Translations under genes and position numbers: made by a program
The notes under the pieces: model-generated
Told to the model about the DNA's origin: nothing
Databases searched by the model: none
What the model saw: the letters and a program-made list of their open reading frames with translations, nothing else
Assembly (NCBI GenBank): GCA_963762735.1
Contig: CAVXMG010000003.1
Span: 349,045 to 413,044, forward strand
Source: DASXKD01 sp963762735
GTDB taxonomy: Bacteria > Actinomycetota > Actinomycetes > Streptosporangiales > Streptosporangiaceae
DNA length: 64,000 bases
Reading direction: 5' to 3'
In this document: positions 15,651-24,003 of the stretch, one piece after another
How the letters are laid out: each line of letters starts with the position of its first letter
How positions within the stretch are numbered: the first letter of the stretch is position 1

Positions 15651-18518
15651 ATGAACGCAGTGGCCGAGAGGATCAGTCGCATGCCAGGCCCCGGTGAATC
15701 CGCACAGCAGCCCGCCCGCATCATCGGCCGGGAAGCCGGGCTTGCCAGGCTGCGCGGACTCGTGGATCCGGTCCCGCCGGCAAGCCAGGTGCTGCTCGTC
15801 ACCGGTGAAGCAGGGATGGGCAAGACCGTGCTGCTGGCGGCCGCCGCCGGACGGGCACGGTCGGCGGGCATGCGGGTACTGGCGGTCACCGGCCGGGAAT
15901 CGGAGTCCAGACTCGCGTTCGCAGGGCTGCATCAGCTGCTGCGGCCGGTGCTGTCCAGCGCCGCCGACCTTCCCGGCCGACAGGCCCAGGCACTGACGGG
16001 GGCGCTGGGCCTGGCTGCGGATCCGGTTGCTCCCGACCCGCTGCTGACCGGGGTCGCCGTCCTTACCCTGCTCTCGGATCTGTCGGAACGGTCCCCGGTC
16101 CTGGTGGTCGCCGATGACGCCCACTGGCTGGACCGCAGCTCGCTGGAGGCGCTGGCCTTCGTCGGCAGCCGCCTGGACGCCGAGCGGGTCGTACTACTGG
16201 TGGGCGCCCGGGGGCAGGCCCCGCCCTCCGGCTTTGACCGGGGCTTCCCGGAGCTGCATCTTGAGCCGCTGTCAGCGGCAGACGCCGGCCTCCTGCTGGA
16301 CGGGCAGCCTCGCCCTCCCCGCGGGCGGGCAAGGCTGCAGGTGCTCGCCCAAGCTGCCGGTAATCCCATGGCGCTGATCGAGCTGGCCAAGGTGATCGCG
16401 GACGATCCCGCCGCCAGCCGACGGTGGGCCGCCGAGCCGCTGCCCCTGACTGACCGGCTGAGCGCCGTCCTCACCTCCCGGTTCGCTGCCCTGCCCGAGC
16501 AGGCGCAAGCCGCGCTGCTGCTGGCGGCCGTGGCCGACGGCCCGGACCTGCGCGTAGCCGCTAGCCACGGCGCCGGGCCAGATGCGCGGGCGCTGACGCC
16601 GGCCGAGCAGCTGGGCCTGGTCAAGGTGAACAGGACCGGGCTGCAGTTCTCCCATCCCCTCGTCCGCTCCGCCATCTACCACTCCGCGCCCTTCGCGCAG
16701 CGTGCCGCCGCGCACCGCCAGCTCGCCGGGGCCCTGCGCGATCAGCCAGACCGGCGAGCCTGGCACCTGGCCGCCGCGGCCCTGCAACCGGACGAGCACG
16801 TGGCTTCGCTGCTGGAGGCCACAGCTGCCCAGGCGCAACACCGCGGCGGTGCGGCCGCCGCCGCGCTGGCGATGGAACGCGCGGCCGAACTCAGCCCCGA
16901 CCGCGCAGATCAGGCACGCAGGCTGGTAGCCGCCGCTTCGGCCGCCGTTCCCACCGGCCAGGGGGACTGGGTGCAGGAGCTCGCCAGGCGCGCCCTGGCG
17001 GTCACGGTGGACCCGGAACTGCGGCTGACGGCCCGCCACGACGCCGCGTGGGCGCTGGCCTGGTCAGGGCGGCGCACCGCCGCGCTGTCAGCGCTCATCT
17101 CCGTCGCCGAAGAGGCATCGCGTGACCTGCCGGCCCTCGCCTGGGACGCGCTCGGGAGTGCAGCCACCGTCGCCTACCAGTCCGGAATGCCCGCCAGCCG
17201 CCAGGCCGTCAGCCGCACCCTCGGCCTGCTGGAACGCCAGGGTCCGCCGCCCCCCGGCCGGGCCCCGGGCATTGATGTCAACGTGCTGAGACTCTGGATA
17301 CGCGCCAGCGCCGACCCGATCGGCAGCAGAAACCAGCTCCTCCCGTACCTGCGCAACATCGTCGGCTCGCCCATAGAAGAGCCCTCTTTGTGGCGAGTAG
17401 CTTCCACCGCATGGCTCCTGGACGAATCCGACCTGGCGATCAGCTTGCTGCAAGACGCCATGCAGCGGCTCCGGGCTCCCGGCGTGCGGGGTACCAGCGG
17501 CGGGAGCCTGACCGTGCTGGGGTGGGCATACATCGACACGGGGCGCTGGGACGAGGCGCTGGAAGTTGCCGCCGAGGCCGCGGGCATCGCCGAGGCGAAC
17601 CACATGGAAATCATTGCCGCGTCCGCTGACGTGATCACCGCCACCGTCCTCGCCATGCGCGCCGACTCCGGCGCGGCCCGCAGGCACGCCGACAGGGCGC
17701 TCGCCACCGTCGATCCGGCCGAATACGGACTGATAGCCGCCCGGGCCCGGCGTGCCCGCGGCGTCGCGGCTCTCGCCGACGGCAGCTACCTCCTCGCGTT
17801 CACCCAGCTCCGCGGGCTGTTCAACGACGACGGCACGCCTCTGCACAACTACGCCTCCTACCTGGGCGTGGCAGATCTCGCCGCCGCCGCGGTGCGCGCC
17901 GACCGGCGGATGGAAGGACACGATGTCATCGAGCACGCACTCAGCCACCTCAACGGCATGGCCTCTCCCCGGCTCGAGCAGCTCATCGCCCGGGCCCGCG
18001 GCATCCTCGCCGGCCCAGCCAAGTCAGAAGCCCATTTCGACAAGGCGCTCGCCGACCCCGCCGGGGACCAGTGGCCATTCGAGCGGGCACAGCTTCGCCT
18101 CGACCACGCCGAATGGCTCCGGCGGCGCCGCCGGATCAACGACGCCAAACCCGTACTGACCGAGGCCCTGGGAACCTTCCGGCGACTAGGCGCCCGGTCA
18201 TGGGCGCAGCGCACCGAGGCAGAACTCAGAGCGTGCGGGGTGGCTGTCGCTGGCGCGCCCGGCGACCGCGATGCCCTGGGGGAGCTGACCCCCCAGCAGC
18301 GCCAGATCGTCCGCCTGGCCAGCGAGGGGCTGACCGACCGCGAGATCGGCGACCGGCTCTTCCTCTCACCGCGCACGGTCAGCTCGCACCTGTACCGGTC
18401 CTACCCCAAGCTCGGGGTAGCCAGCCGCCACCAGCTACGCGACGTGGTCGCCCGGGCCGGCACGCCAGCCATAGCACCCGAAGGCACCGAAGCGGGACTC
18501 TTCGGTAAGTCCCTGTAG
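15651..18518 (+). CDS. LuxR-family regulator of the LAL type (AAA ATPase, helical repeats, C-terminal HTH)
   Basis: 955 aa from ATG 15651 (upstream TTGGGGA). Domain order: ATPase with Walker A TGEAGMGKT at ~51-59 and Walker B VLVVADDAHWLD at ~150-161; a long helical TPR-like middle region (~400-850); and a LuxR helix-turn-helix at ~879-935 (LTPQQRQIVRLASEGLTDRE, then RTVSSHLYRSYPKLGVASRH). LAL regulators bind DNA as ligand- and ATP-responsive activators. Its neighbours are three alpha/beta-hydrolase genes, each with the same upstream element. That makes it the likely regulator of all three and, through copy C, of itself. Confidence 0.92.
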   Translation: MNAVAERISRMPGPGESAQQPARIIGREAGLARLRGLVDPVPPASQVLLVTGEAGMGKTVLLAAAAGRARSAGMRVLAVTGRESESRLAFAGLHQLLRPVLSSAADLPGRQAQALTGALGLAADPVAPDPLLTGVAVLTLLSDLSERSPVLVVADDAHWLDRSSLEALAFVGSRLDAERVVLLVGARGQAPPSGFDRGFPELHLEPLSAADAGLLLDGQPRPPRGRARLQVLAQAAGNPMALIELAKVIADDPAASRRWAAEPLPLTDRLSAVLTSRFAALPEQAQAALLLAAVADGPDLRVAASHGAGPDARALTPAEQLGLVKVNRTGLQFSHPLVRSAIYHSAPFAQRAAAHRQLAGALRDQPDRRAWHLAAAALQPDEHVASLLEATAAQAQHRGGAAAAALAMERAAELSPDRADQARRLVAAASAAVPTGQGDWVQELARRALAVTVDPELRLTARHDAAWALAWSGRRTAALSALISVAEEASRDLPALAWDALGSAATVAYQSGMPASRQAVSRTLGLLERQGPPPPGRAPGIDVNVLRLWIRASADPIGSRNQLLPYLRNIVGSPIEEPSLWRVASTAWLLDESDLAISLLQDAMQRLRAPGVRGTSGGSLTVLGWAYIDTGRWDEALEVAAEAAGIAEANHMEIIAASADVITATVLAMRADSGAARRHADRALATVDPAEYGLIAARARRARGVAALADGSYLLAFTQLRGLFNDDGTPLHNYASYLGVADLAAAAVRADRRMEGHDVIEHALSHLNGMASPRLEQLIARARGILAGPAKSEAHFDKALADPAGDQWPFERAQLRLDHAEWLRRRRRINDAKPVLTEALGTFRRLGARSWAQRTEAELRACGVAVAGAPGDRDALGELTPQQRQIVRLASEGLTDREIGDRLFLSPRTVSSHLYRSYPKLGVASRHQLRDVVARAGTPAIAPEGTEAGLFGKSL

Positions 18519-18643
18519 CTCGTTTCCCCGGACCCGGCAAGCGCGCCCGCCCGCGGCCGTTGCCCGGTTCCGCGATCTGGGCGCGTGCGGCGCCGATGAG
18601 TCCGGCGCCGGTGTTCGCGTGCCCGCGCAACAGGCATCCGCAA

Positions 18644-18667
18644 ATGTGCAGTAGTCGCTGCGGATAC
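18644..18667 (+). promoter_or_regulatory. Shared hydrolase operator, copy B
   Basis: Plus strand: ATGTGCAGT (18644-18652), 8 bp, CGGATAC (18661-18667), then CCC. It ends 60 bp before ATG 18728. An overlapping dyad, ATCCGC (18636-18641) and GCGGAT (18660-18665), brackets it. Compared with copies A and C it has one mismatch in the first half and one extra spacer base. Confidence 0.65.
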
Positions 18668-18727
18668 CCCGGCCGCTGCCTCGCGCCGCAAGATGGCGAC
18701 AAGACACGACCACGAAGGGACCCCGAG

Positions 18728-19428
18728 ATGAACGGCCGACCGAACATCGTTCTCGTCCACGGCGCATGGGCCGATGGCTCCAGTTGGAGCGCAGTCATCG
18801 AGCGCCTGCAGGCCGACGGCTACCACGTCACCGCACCCCAGTTCCCATTGACCGCGCTGGCCGGCGACGTCGCCCGGCTGCGCCAGGTGCTGGATCTCCA
18901 GGACGGCCCTGCCATCGTCGCCGGGCACTCCTACGGCGGCCAGATCATGACCGCCCTGGGCCCGGACGCCCCGAACGTCGCCGGCCTGGTCTACATCGCC
19001 GCGTTCGGCCTGGACCAGGGCGAATCGCTGGGCGGGCTGTTGTCGCAGGGACCGCCGACCCCGGCACTGGCGCACCTGATCACCGACACGCAGGGCTTCG
19101 GCTGGCTCTCCGAAGACGACTTCGTCAACCATTTCGCCGCCGACGTCGACCCGGTCAAGGCAAAGGTGATGTACGCCGTGCAACAGCCTCTGGCCACGTC
19201 CATATTCGCGGACGTGATGGGCGTCCCGGCCTGGAAAACGCTGCCGTCCTGGTACCTGGTCGCCGCCGACGACCAGGCGATCCCCCCGATGCCGAGCGGC
19301 AGTTCGCCGCCCGCATGGGCGCCACCACCATCGAGATCCCCTCCAGCCACGTCCCGATGGTCTCCCACCCCGCTGACGTGGCACGGCTCATCAAGACGGC
19401 AGCCGAAACCGTGCCTGCTACGAGCTAG
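18728..19428 (+). pseudogene. Alpha/beta-hydrolase (EstC-like), one frameshift before the catalytic His
   Basis: Start ATG 18728. The first frame carries NIVLVHGAWADGSSWSAVIE, the nucleophile elbow AGHSYGGQIM, AAFGLDQGESLGGLL and the acid VAADDQAIPP. The frame then slips at about 19280-19285, in a run of six C where seven would keep it open. The second frame supplies DAERQFAARMGATTIEIPSS, HVPMVSHPADVARLI (His) and the stop at 19428. Joined, it is a complete ~232-aa cytoplasmic hydrolase, clearly paralogous to the gene at 13667 (shared VLVHGAWAD and GHSYGG). A consensus error is likely. It is controlled, I infer, through operator copy B. Confidence 0.8.
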
Positions 19429-19614
19429 ACCGCGCGCCCGGGACTAGGTGGCCCCCCGGAAGCGAGGGCCGCTGTCCCGGGCTTACGCTCCGCCCAAGCC
19501 CAGTGCGGGAGGGACATCGTGTGCGGGCGAAGAATCCCGGTGAGCGGCTCTCCGTGCCCTTCCCCGTTCGAAGGCGCCCCCCCGGGCCACCGCCCATAGA
19601 CAGGAGGAACCGGC

Positions 19615-20250
19615 ATGAACCGAACCCACTCCCTGACCCGCCGCCTGCCGGCGTCGGCCTCGGGCAAGCTGGCCACTGGGGCCGCTGCACTGGCCGTTGC
19701 CGTCGTGGCGGCGGCAGGCGTGACCACCGCCGCTGGCTCGACCACGCCCCAGGTCACCTCGTCGTTCTCGTTCAAGCTGGTGCCCGCCGCGGGCATCGCC
19801 GCATGCTTGCCCAAGGCGTCGGGGCACGTGACCATCACCACCGGGTCGCTCAACGACACGATGGTGGTCACCGTGACGGGCATGCCCGCCAAGGCCGGCT
19901 TTGACCTGTTCGTCATCCAGCAGCCGGCCAAGCCGTTTGGCATCTCGTGGTACCAGACCGACATCCAGGCCAACAGCAGCGGCACTGGCAGTGCCACGGT
20001 GCGTGGCGTGTTCGACTCCGAGACCTTCTCGGTGTCACCGGGCGGCACCACCACGTTCGCGCCCACCCACCAGTACCACCTGGGCCTGTGGTTCAACGAT
20101 CCCAACGTCCCGTTCAACCTCGGCTGCGAGCCGGGCGCCACGTCACCGACCATCACCCCCTTCAACGGTGAACAGAACGCGGGCATCCAGGCGCTGAACA
20201 CCTCGAACTTCCCCACAGCCGCGGGACCGCTATCGCACGTCCACCGCTGA
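19615..20250 (+). CDS. Secreted protein of unknown function
   Basis: 211 aa with a signal peptide at ~1-42: basic start MNRTHSLTRRLPAS, hydrophobic ALAVAVVAAAGVTTAAG. The mature part is small, polar and beta-rich (GHVTITTGSLNDTMVVTVTG; FDLFVIQQPAKPFGISWYQT; YHLGLWFNDPNVPFNLGCEP) and contains two Cys (C63, C171), which could form a disulphide. No catalytic motif or cell-wall sorting signal. Ribosome site AGGAGG (19602-19607) precedes the ATG. I do not recognise the family. Confidence 0.75.
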   Translation: MNRTHSLTRRLPASASGKLATGAAALAVAVVAAAGVTTAAGSTTPQVTSSFSFKLVPAAGIAACLPKASGHVTITTGSLNDTMVVTVTGMPAKAGFDLFVIQQPAKPFGISWYQTDIQANSSGTGSATVRGVFDSETFSVSPGGTTTFAPTHQYHLGLWFNDPNVPFNLGCEPGATSPTITPFNGEQNAGIQALNTSNFPTAAGPLSHVHR

Positions 20251-20266
20251 CGCACGGCTGACACGT

Positions 20267-20293
20267 GGCGGTGGGGCCGCGCGCCCCACCGCC
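20267..20293. terminator. Perfect 11-bp hairpin between convergent genes
   Basis: GGCGGTGGGGC (20267-20277) and GCCCCACCGCC (20283-20293) around a 5-nt CGCGC loop, without a U-run. It would end both the secreted gene and the YdeI-like gene. Confidence 0.7.
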
Positions 20294-20306
20294 GTCGGGT
20301 CGTCGA

Positions 20307-20873
20307 TCAGGGGCGGTCGTCGTCCCCTGGCTCGAGGAGCCTGCCATTCTTCGACAGGTCCGGGTCGGTGCATGCGGAGAGGTTGAAGCAGCAGGGCCGT
20401 CTCTTCCCGCTCTTCATCTTCGAGATGCTCACGTCGACCCGTCGTCTGCGCGTGCCAGGGTTCTTCGTGGCGTTGACCCAACGCGCCCATTCCCAGCGCG
20501 CCATCGGGGTGATCTCGGTCCACAGGTTCTGGATCTTCTGCGGGGCAGCTGCCAGAGCTGTCGCGAGATCCTGGGGCACGCTCGGCTCTGGCCAATCCTT
20601 GGTCACCTCGATGTCGAGCGTCGCAGTGTCACCCGCGCTGATGCCAGCAGCGTGTTGCAGCGTGTCCTCGACCCTCATCCAGTGGCCAAGATTTCCGTCT
20701 GGTTCGAGCACCGTCTGGAACTCGACGTCGTTTATCGTTCCGTGGACGGCCACCTGTCCGCGCGAGGGCAGGCCCTTGCTCGCCGTCTGAGGCAACCGCA
20801 ACACAGTCGACGTGTCGATCGTGGAGAGCGTGGCGTCGAAGCGAATGGTCGCTCCCTCTGTGCGCTGAGTCAC
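20307..20873 (-). CDS. DUF1905 / YdeI-OmpD-associated family protein
   Basis: 188 aa. The N-terminal DUF1905-like barrel (residues ~8-95) includes ASKGLPSRGQVAVHGTINDV and DTATLDIEVTKDWPEPSVP. The C-terminal YdeI helix block has ITPMARWEWARWVNATKNPG and RRRRVDVSISKMKSGKRRPC. Relatives have been linked to protection from peptides or bacteriocins, but the biochemical role is unknown. It has the usual full length and no export signal. It is divergent from the methyltransferase at 20938. Confidence 0.8.
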   Translation of the reverse strand: MTQRTEGATIRFDATLSTIDTSTVLRLPQTASKGLPSRGQVAVHGTINDVEFQTVLEPDGNLGHWMRVEDTLQHAAGISAGDTATLDIEVTKDWPEPSVPQDLATALAAAPQKIQNLWTEITPMARWEWARWVNATKNPGTRRRRVDVSISKMKSGKRRPCCFNLSACTDPDLSKNGRLLEPGDDDRP

Positions 20874-20937
20874 CGCTGTCCCTCAGCTTATCCTGGGGCT
20901 GAGGGCCTGTCTGGCGTCGGGGAAGTAGCCTTGGCCG

Positions 20938-21876
20938 GTGTTCTCGCCTCGGGGCCCGTCTTTGCGTGAACTGGCGATGCAGGCGCTGTCCTCGGTTGAG
21001 GGCGGCTACGACCTGCTTGCTCCGAAGTTCGACCACACGCCTTTTCGCACCCCCGATGGCGTGCTTGAGGCGACCGCGGACGCGTTGCGCCCGCTCGGCC
21101 CGTTCGGCCGGGGATTGGACGTGTGCTGCGGCACCGGCGCGGGCATGCGGGTCCTCAAATCCCAGTGCCAAGAACGGGTCATAGGCGTCGACTTCAGCAC
21201 TGGCATGCTGGCGCAGGCGCGCGGTGCGCACCCGGGCGCCGAGTGGGTACGGGCCGACGTCCGGGCCCTGCCCTTCGCCGAGGCCTTCGACCTGGCGGTC
21301 AGTTTCGGAGCGCTCGGGCACTTCCTGCCCGCCCAACGGCCCGCGCTGTTCGCCGGCGTGTGGCGCGCGCTGCGCCCTGGCGGGGTTTTCGCCTTCCCGA
21401 TCGGTGCGCCGCAGCCCATCACCTCAGGCTGGTACTGGGCACTGCTCGGGTTCGACCTGGCCATGCGGGTCCGCAACGCGCTGTGGCGTCCCCCGTTCGT
21501 CATGTACTACCGCACCTGCCTGCTGCACGCGGTCCGCAACGACCTGACAGCATCCGGATTCACGGTGACGACAGTCCCCTTGACGGCTCTGGGCCGACGC
21601 GAGAACGGCAGCCCGCGATACGGGCTTGTCCTCGCGCGCAAACCGAGACGGCCAGCCACGCCGGTGCGCCAGATCGCACACATAGATCACCCCTTGTTAC
21701 GAACGGGGTCAATCACGAGCCGATCTGGGTCAAGGCGGATCAGAACGGCTCGGTGCTCGCGGGCTGGGATCCCAGTGCGGCGCGCATCTTGGTCACGAGC
21801 CTCTCGAACATCGGGTAGGCGGCCGTCCCCCCGAGGGCGTCGATCGTCGGCTGCCACAGGTCCCACCGGTCGATGA
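20938..21876 (+). CDS. Class I SAM-dependent methyltransferase with unusual C-terminal extension
   Basis: 312 aa from GTG 20938 (ATG 20977 also possible). The core is a normal methyltransferase: RGLDVCCGTGAGMRVLKSQC (motif I), VIGVDFSTGMLAQARGAHPG, WVRADVRALPFAEAFDLAVS and WRALRPGGVFAFPIG. The fold should end near residue 240 (PRYGLVLARKP). The remaining ~70 residues are Arg/Ser-rich, lack normal codon use, and lie antisense over the next gene's 3' end. Either a stop codon was lost or a shift occurred near 21650. Substrate unknown. Confidence 0.8.
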   Translation: MFSPRGPSLRELAMQALSSVEGGYDLLAPKFDHTPFRTPDGVLEATADALRPLGPFGRGLDVCCGTGAGMRVLKSQCQERVIGVDFSTGMLAQARGAHPGAEWVRADVRALPFAEAFDLAVSFGALGHFLPAQRPALFAGVWRALRPGGVFAFPIGAPQPITSGWYWALLGFDLAMRVRNALWRPPFVMYYRTCLLHAVRNDLTASGFTVTTVPLTALGRRENGSPRYGLVLARKPRRPATPVRQIAHIDHPLLRTGSITSRSGSRRIRTARCSRAGIPVRRASWSRASRTSGRRPSPRGRRSSAATGPTGR

Positions 21877-22246
21877 GGCGGCGGCCGAGCAGCGTCCGGA
21901 TCAGCTCGAAGTCGAAGCCACCGTGCTTCTCGAGCGCCCCGAGTTGCTCAAAGTAGTCGAGCTCCCGGTAAAGGACATACGCGTCGGCGGAGTTCTCGGC
22001 GATGAAGAGCGTCATGGCATCCCGCAAAGCCTCTGGCGTCTCGAACTCAGCCACGAGGCGACGCGTCTCCACCATCGGGCCTTCGCTCCAGCGCCGGAAG
22101 AACTCGACTGCCATCACAGCCTGACGGCCGATACGGGCTTCACGGGCTTGTTGGCCTGCGAAGATCACTGCACCGATCGCGCTCAGCAGCCCGATGGCGC
22201 TTACCGCGGTCGCGATCGCCGTGACCTGCTCCGCCCAGTTCGGCAT
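21740..22246 (-). CDS. Single-pass membrane protein, DUF4760-like, unknown function
   Basis: 168 aa from ATG 22246 (MPNWAEQVTAIATAVSAIG); ATG 22309 would add 21 residues. One membrane helix is at ~8-32 (ATAVSAIGLLSAIGAVIFAG). It is followed by a helical cytoplasmic part with QAREARIGRQAVMAVEFFRR, RELDYFEQLGALEKHGGFDF and LLGRRLIDRWDLWQPTIDAL. The layout (one N-terminal helix, then a soluble helical bundle) matches small DUF4760-type proteins. It overlaps the methyltransferase extension by about 135 bp on the opposite strand. Confidence 0.7.
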   Translation of the reverse strand: MPNWAEQVTAIATAVSAIGLLSAIGAVIFAGQQAREARIGRQAVMAVEFFRRWSEGPMVETRRLVAEFETPEALRDAMTLFIAENSADAYVLYRELDYFEQLGALEKHGGFDFELIRTLLGRRLIDRWDLWQPTIDALGGTAAYPMFERLVTKMRAALGSQPASTEPF

Positions 22247-22363
22247 GGACCGGCCTCCCATCAAATGCTGCATTCCATCTGACCCGCCGCGCCCGGGCAA
22301 ACCCGTCACTGACCGTGATGACGTCGACTGGCGTAGCGCTGAGGGCCTGGTGCCGCCGGGCTG

Positions 22364-23794
22364 TCAGTCCCTGCCCGGCTTGACATAGCCGAAGAACGCG
22401 CGGCGTTTGATGAGTTCGGCGACTTCAGGGGGGACCATGCTTTCCCAGGAGTCGTCGTGCGCGGCTATCCTCCGCAATACATCGCGGCTGAAGATCGGCA
22501 GGAACTCGGGCCGGTAGTTGCCGAGGTGGACGAAGCTGCCCCGCCCGGCGAGGTAGTCATACAGCGGCTGCAGCTCTGACCGGACCTTGATGTCGTTCAC
22601 GGTCTTCAGCTCGTCCGCTGGCGAGGGCTGAACGGGGTAGACGTAGAGCTTCAGGTCGTTCTTGAACAACCGCCCGAAGCTTTCCAGGATCCCGCCGGGA
22701 AGCTGGGCATGATTCTTCTCGTCGAACAGGTCGATCAGGCTCGGTACCCCCATGACGATGCCGATCCGCTCGCTGGTCCGCTCGGCGATATAGGCGGCCA
22801 GGCGGTAATAGTCGAAGTAGTCGGTGATCAGCACGGTCATGCCGCACGCCGCGAGCAGCTCGGCGCGGGCGAGGAAGTCGCGCCGGTCCACATCGGCCCC
22901 GCCCGCGAGCAGGTTGCGCATCGTGATCTCGGTGAGCGTCAGCACGGGCTTGCCCGCGACAGCCGGATCTGCGGAGAACCTGGCCCTGGCCGTCTCGAGC
23001 ATGTCGAGGTTCACGTGCGTCGGCGGCCGGAAACTACCCCGCTCTACCAGGATTGCCTTCTTGCGCAGCACCTCGCTCGGCTGCAGCACCTCACGGTCGG
23101 GCCCAAACATCGCCACGCCGCTGAGCCCGAGCTGCACGAGCTTGAGCGCCATCAGCCTGTTGTCCACGCGGCGGAACTCGATGCCGCGGAACTGGATCAT
23201 GTCAATCTCGATGCGGCCCGTGGTGAGACGGTCGAGGAGGCTCTCGATGAGCTTGTCCGGCTCGTGGTGCTGGAAGAACGCCCCGTACAGCAGGTTCACC
23301 CCGACGATTCCGAGCGCCTCCTGCTGCAGCCAGGCCTCGACATCAAGCATCCGGACATGCATGACGATCTGGCTCGGCTCATCGTGCGGCTGGGCCTGGA
23401 ACTTCACGCCCATCCAGCCGTGGCACTCATTGCCACCGCGGTAACTGCGCGCCACCACCGTATCGGCGAACGCGAAGAAGCAGTTTTCGTCACCGCGCTC
23501 CTCGCCAAGCCGCTCGACGTTGAGCTGGAATTCCTTGTCGAGCATGCCCTGGAGTCGCCCGGCGGACACATACCTGTCCGCCTTCCCATACACAGCGTCG
23601 CTGACAGCCATGTCATAAGCGGAGATCGACTTCGCGACGGTACCAGCCGCGCCGCCCACCCGGAAAAACCAGCGCACTACCTCCTGGCCGGCCCCGATCT
23701 CGGCGATCGTTCCGTACCAGCGCGGATCAAGGTTGATACGCAGCGCCTTCTGGTGCGTGTCAGCCTGCTGGGCGCCGGCGATAAGCTCAGTCAT
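22364..23794 (-). CDS. Conserved 476-aa protein of unknown function (family often mislabelled TonB-dependent receptor)
   Basis: Cytoplasmic, full-length member of a widespread but uncharacterised family. It starts with HQKALRINLDPRWYGTIAEI and GAGQEVVRWFFRVGGAAGTV, continues with KSISAYDMAVSDAVYGKADR, and has ALGIVGVNLLYGAFF, QPSEVLRKKAILVERGSFRP and GGILESFGRLFKNDLKLYVY. It ends with EYLPIFSRDVL-type and WESMVPPEVAELIKRRAFFG blocks. No signal peptide or membrane segment, so the receptor label used for relatives cannot be right. The first part contains a repeated GAGQE/AAGTVAKS Gly-rich block that might bind a nucleotide. It is divergent from glucose-6-phosphate dehydrogenase (210 bp apart). 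Confidence 0.8.
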   Translation of the reverse strand: MTELIAGAQQADTHQKALRINLDPRWYGTIAEIGAGQEVVRWFFRVGGAAGTVAKSISAYDMAVSDAVYGKADRYVSAGRLQGMLDKEFQLNVERLGEERGDENCFFAFADTVVARSYRGGNECHGWMGVKFQAQPHDEPSQIVMHVRMLDVEAWLQQEALGIVGVNLLYGAFFQHHEPDKLIESLLDRLTTGRIEIDMIQFRGIEFRRVDNRLMALKLVQLGLSGVAMFGPDREVLQPSEVLRKKAILVERGSFRPPTHVNLDMLETARARFSADPAVAGKPVLTLTEITMRNLLAGGADVDRRDFLARAELLAACGMTVLITDYFDYYRLAAYIAERTSERIGIVMGVPSLIDLFDEKNHAQLPGGILESFGRLFKNDLKLYVYPVQPSPADELKTVNDIKVRSELQPLYDYLAGRGSFVHLGNYRPEFLPIFSRDVLRRIAAHDDSWESMVPPEVAELIKRRAFFGYVKPGRD

Positions 23795-24003
23795 CCGTCT
23801 CCCGCCCGCCCACCCGGCTCACTGCGGCCTGCCCCAGGTGGCGGCCCGGCAAGACCATCTCAACCGCTTGGGATTCTACTAATTTCTTCGCATCCGCCGC
23901 CAGAGTCACTCCTTCTAACGGGGCCAGCTGGTCCTGCCGGCGATCGAAACGCAGCGGTAGCCAGGTACCGCCCGCGGGAAAGGCGGACACGTAGGTTGGA
24001 TGC

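Noticed and set aside
22364..23794. TonB-dependent receptor label for the 476-aa protein
   Set aside because: No signal peptide, no beta-barrel pattern, and Gram-positive host; name inherited by error in databases.
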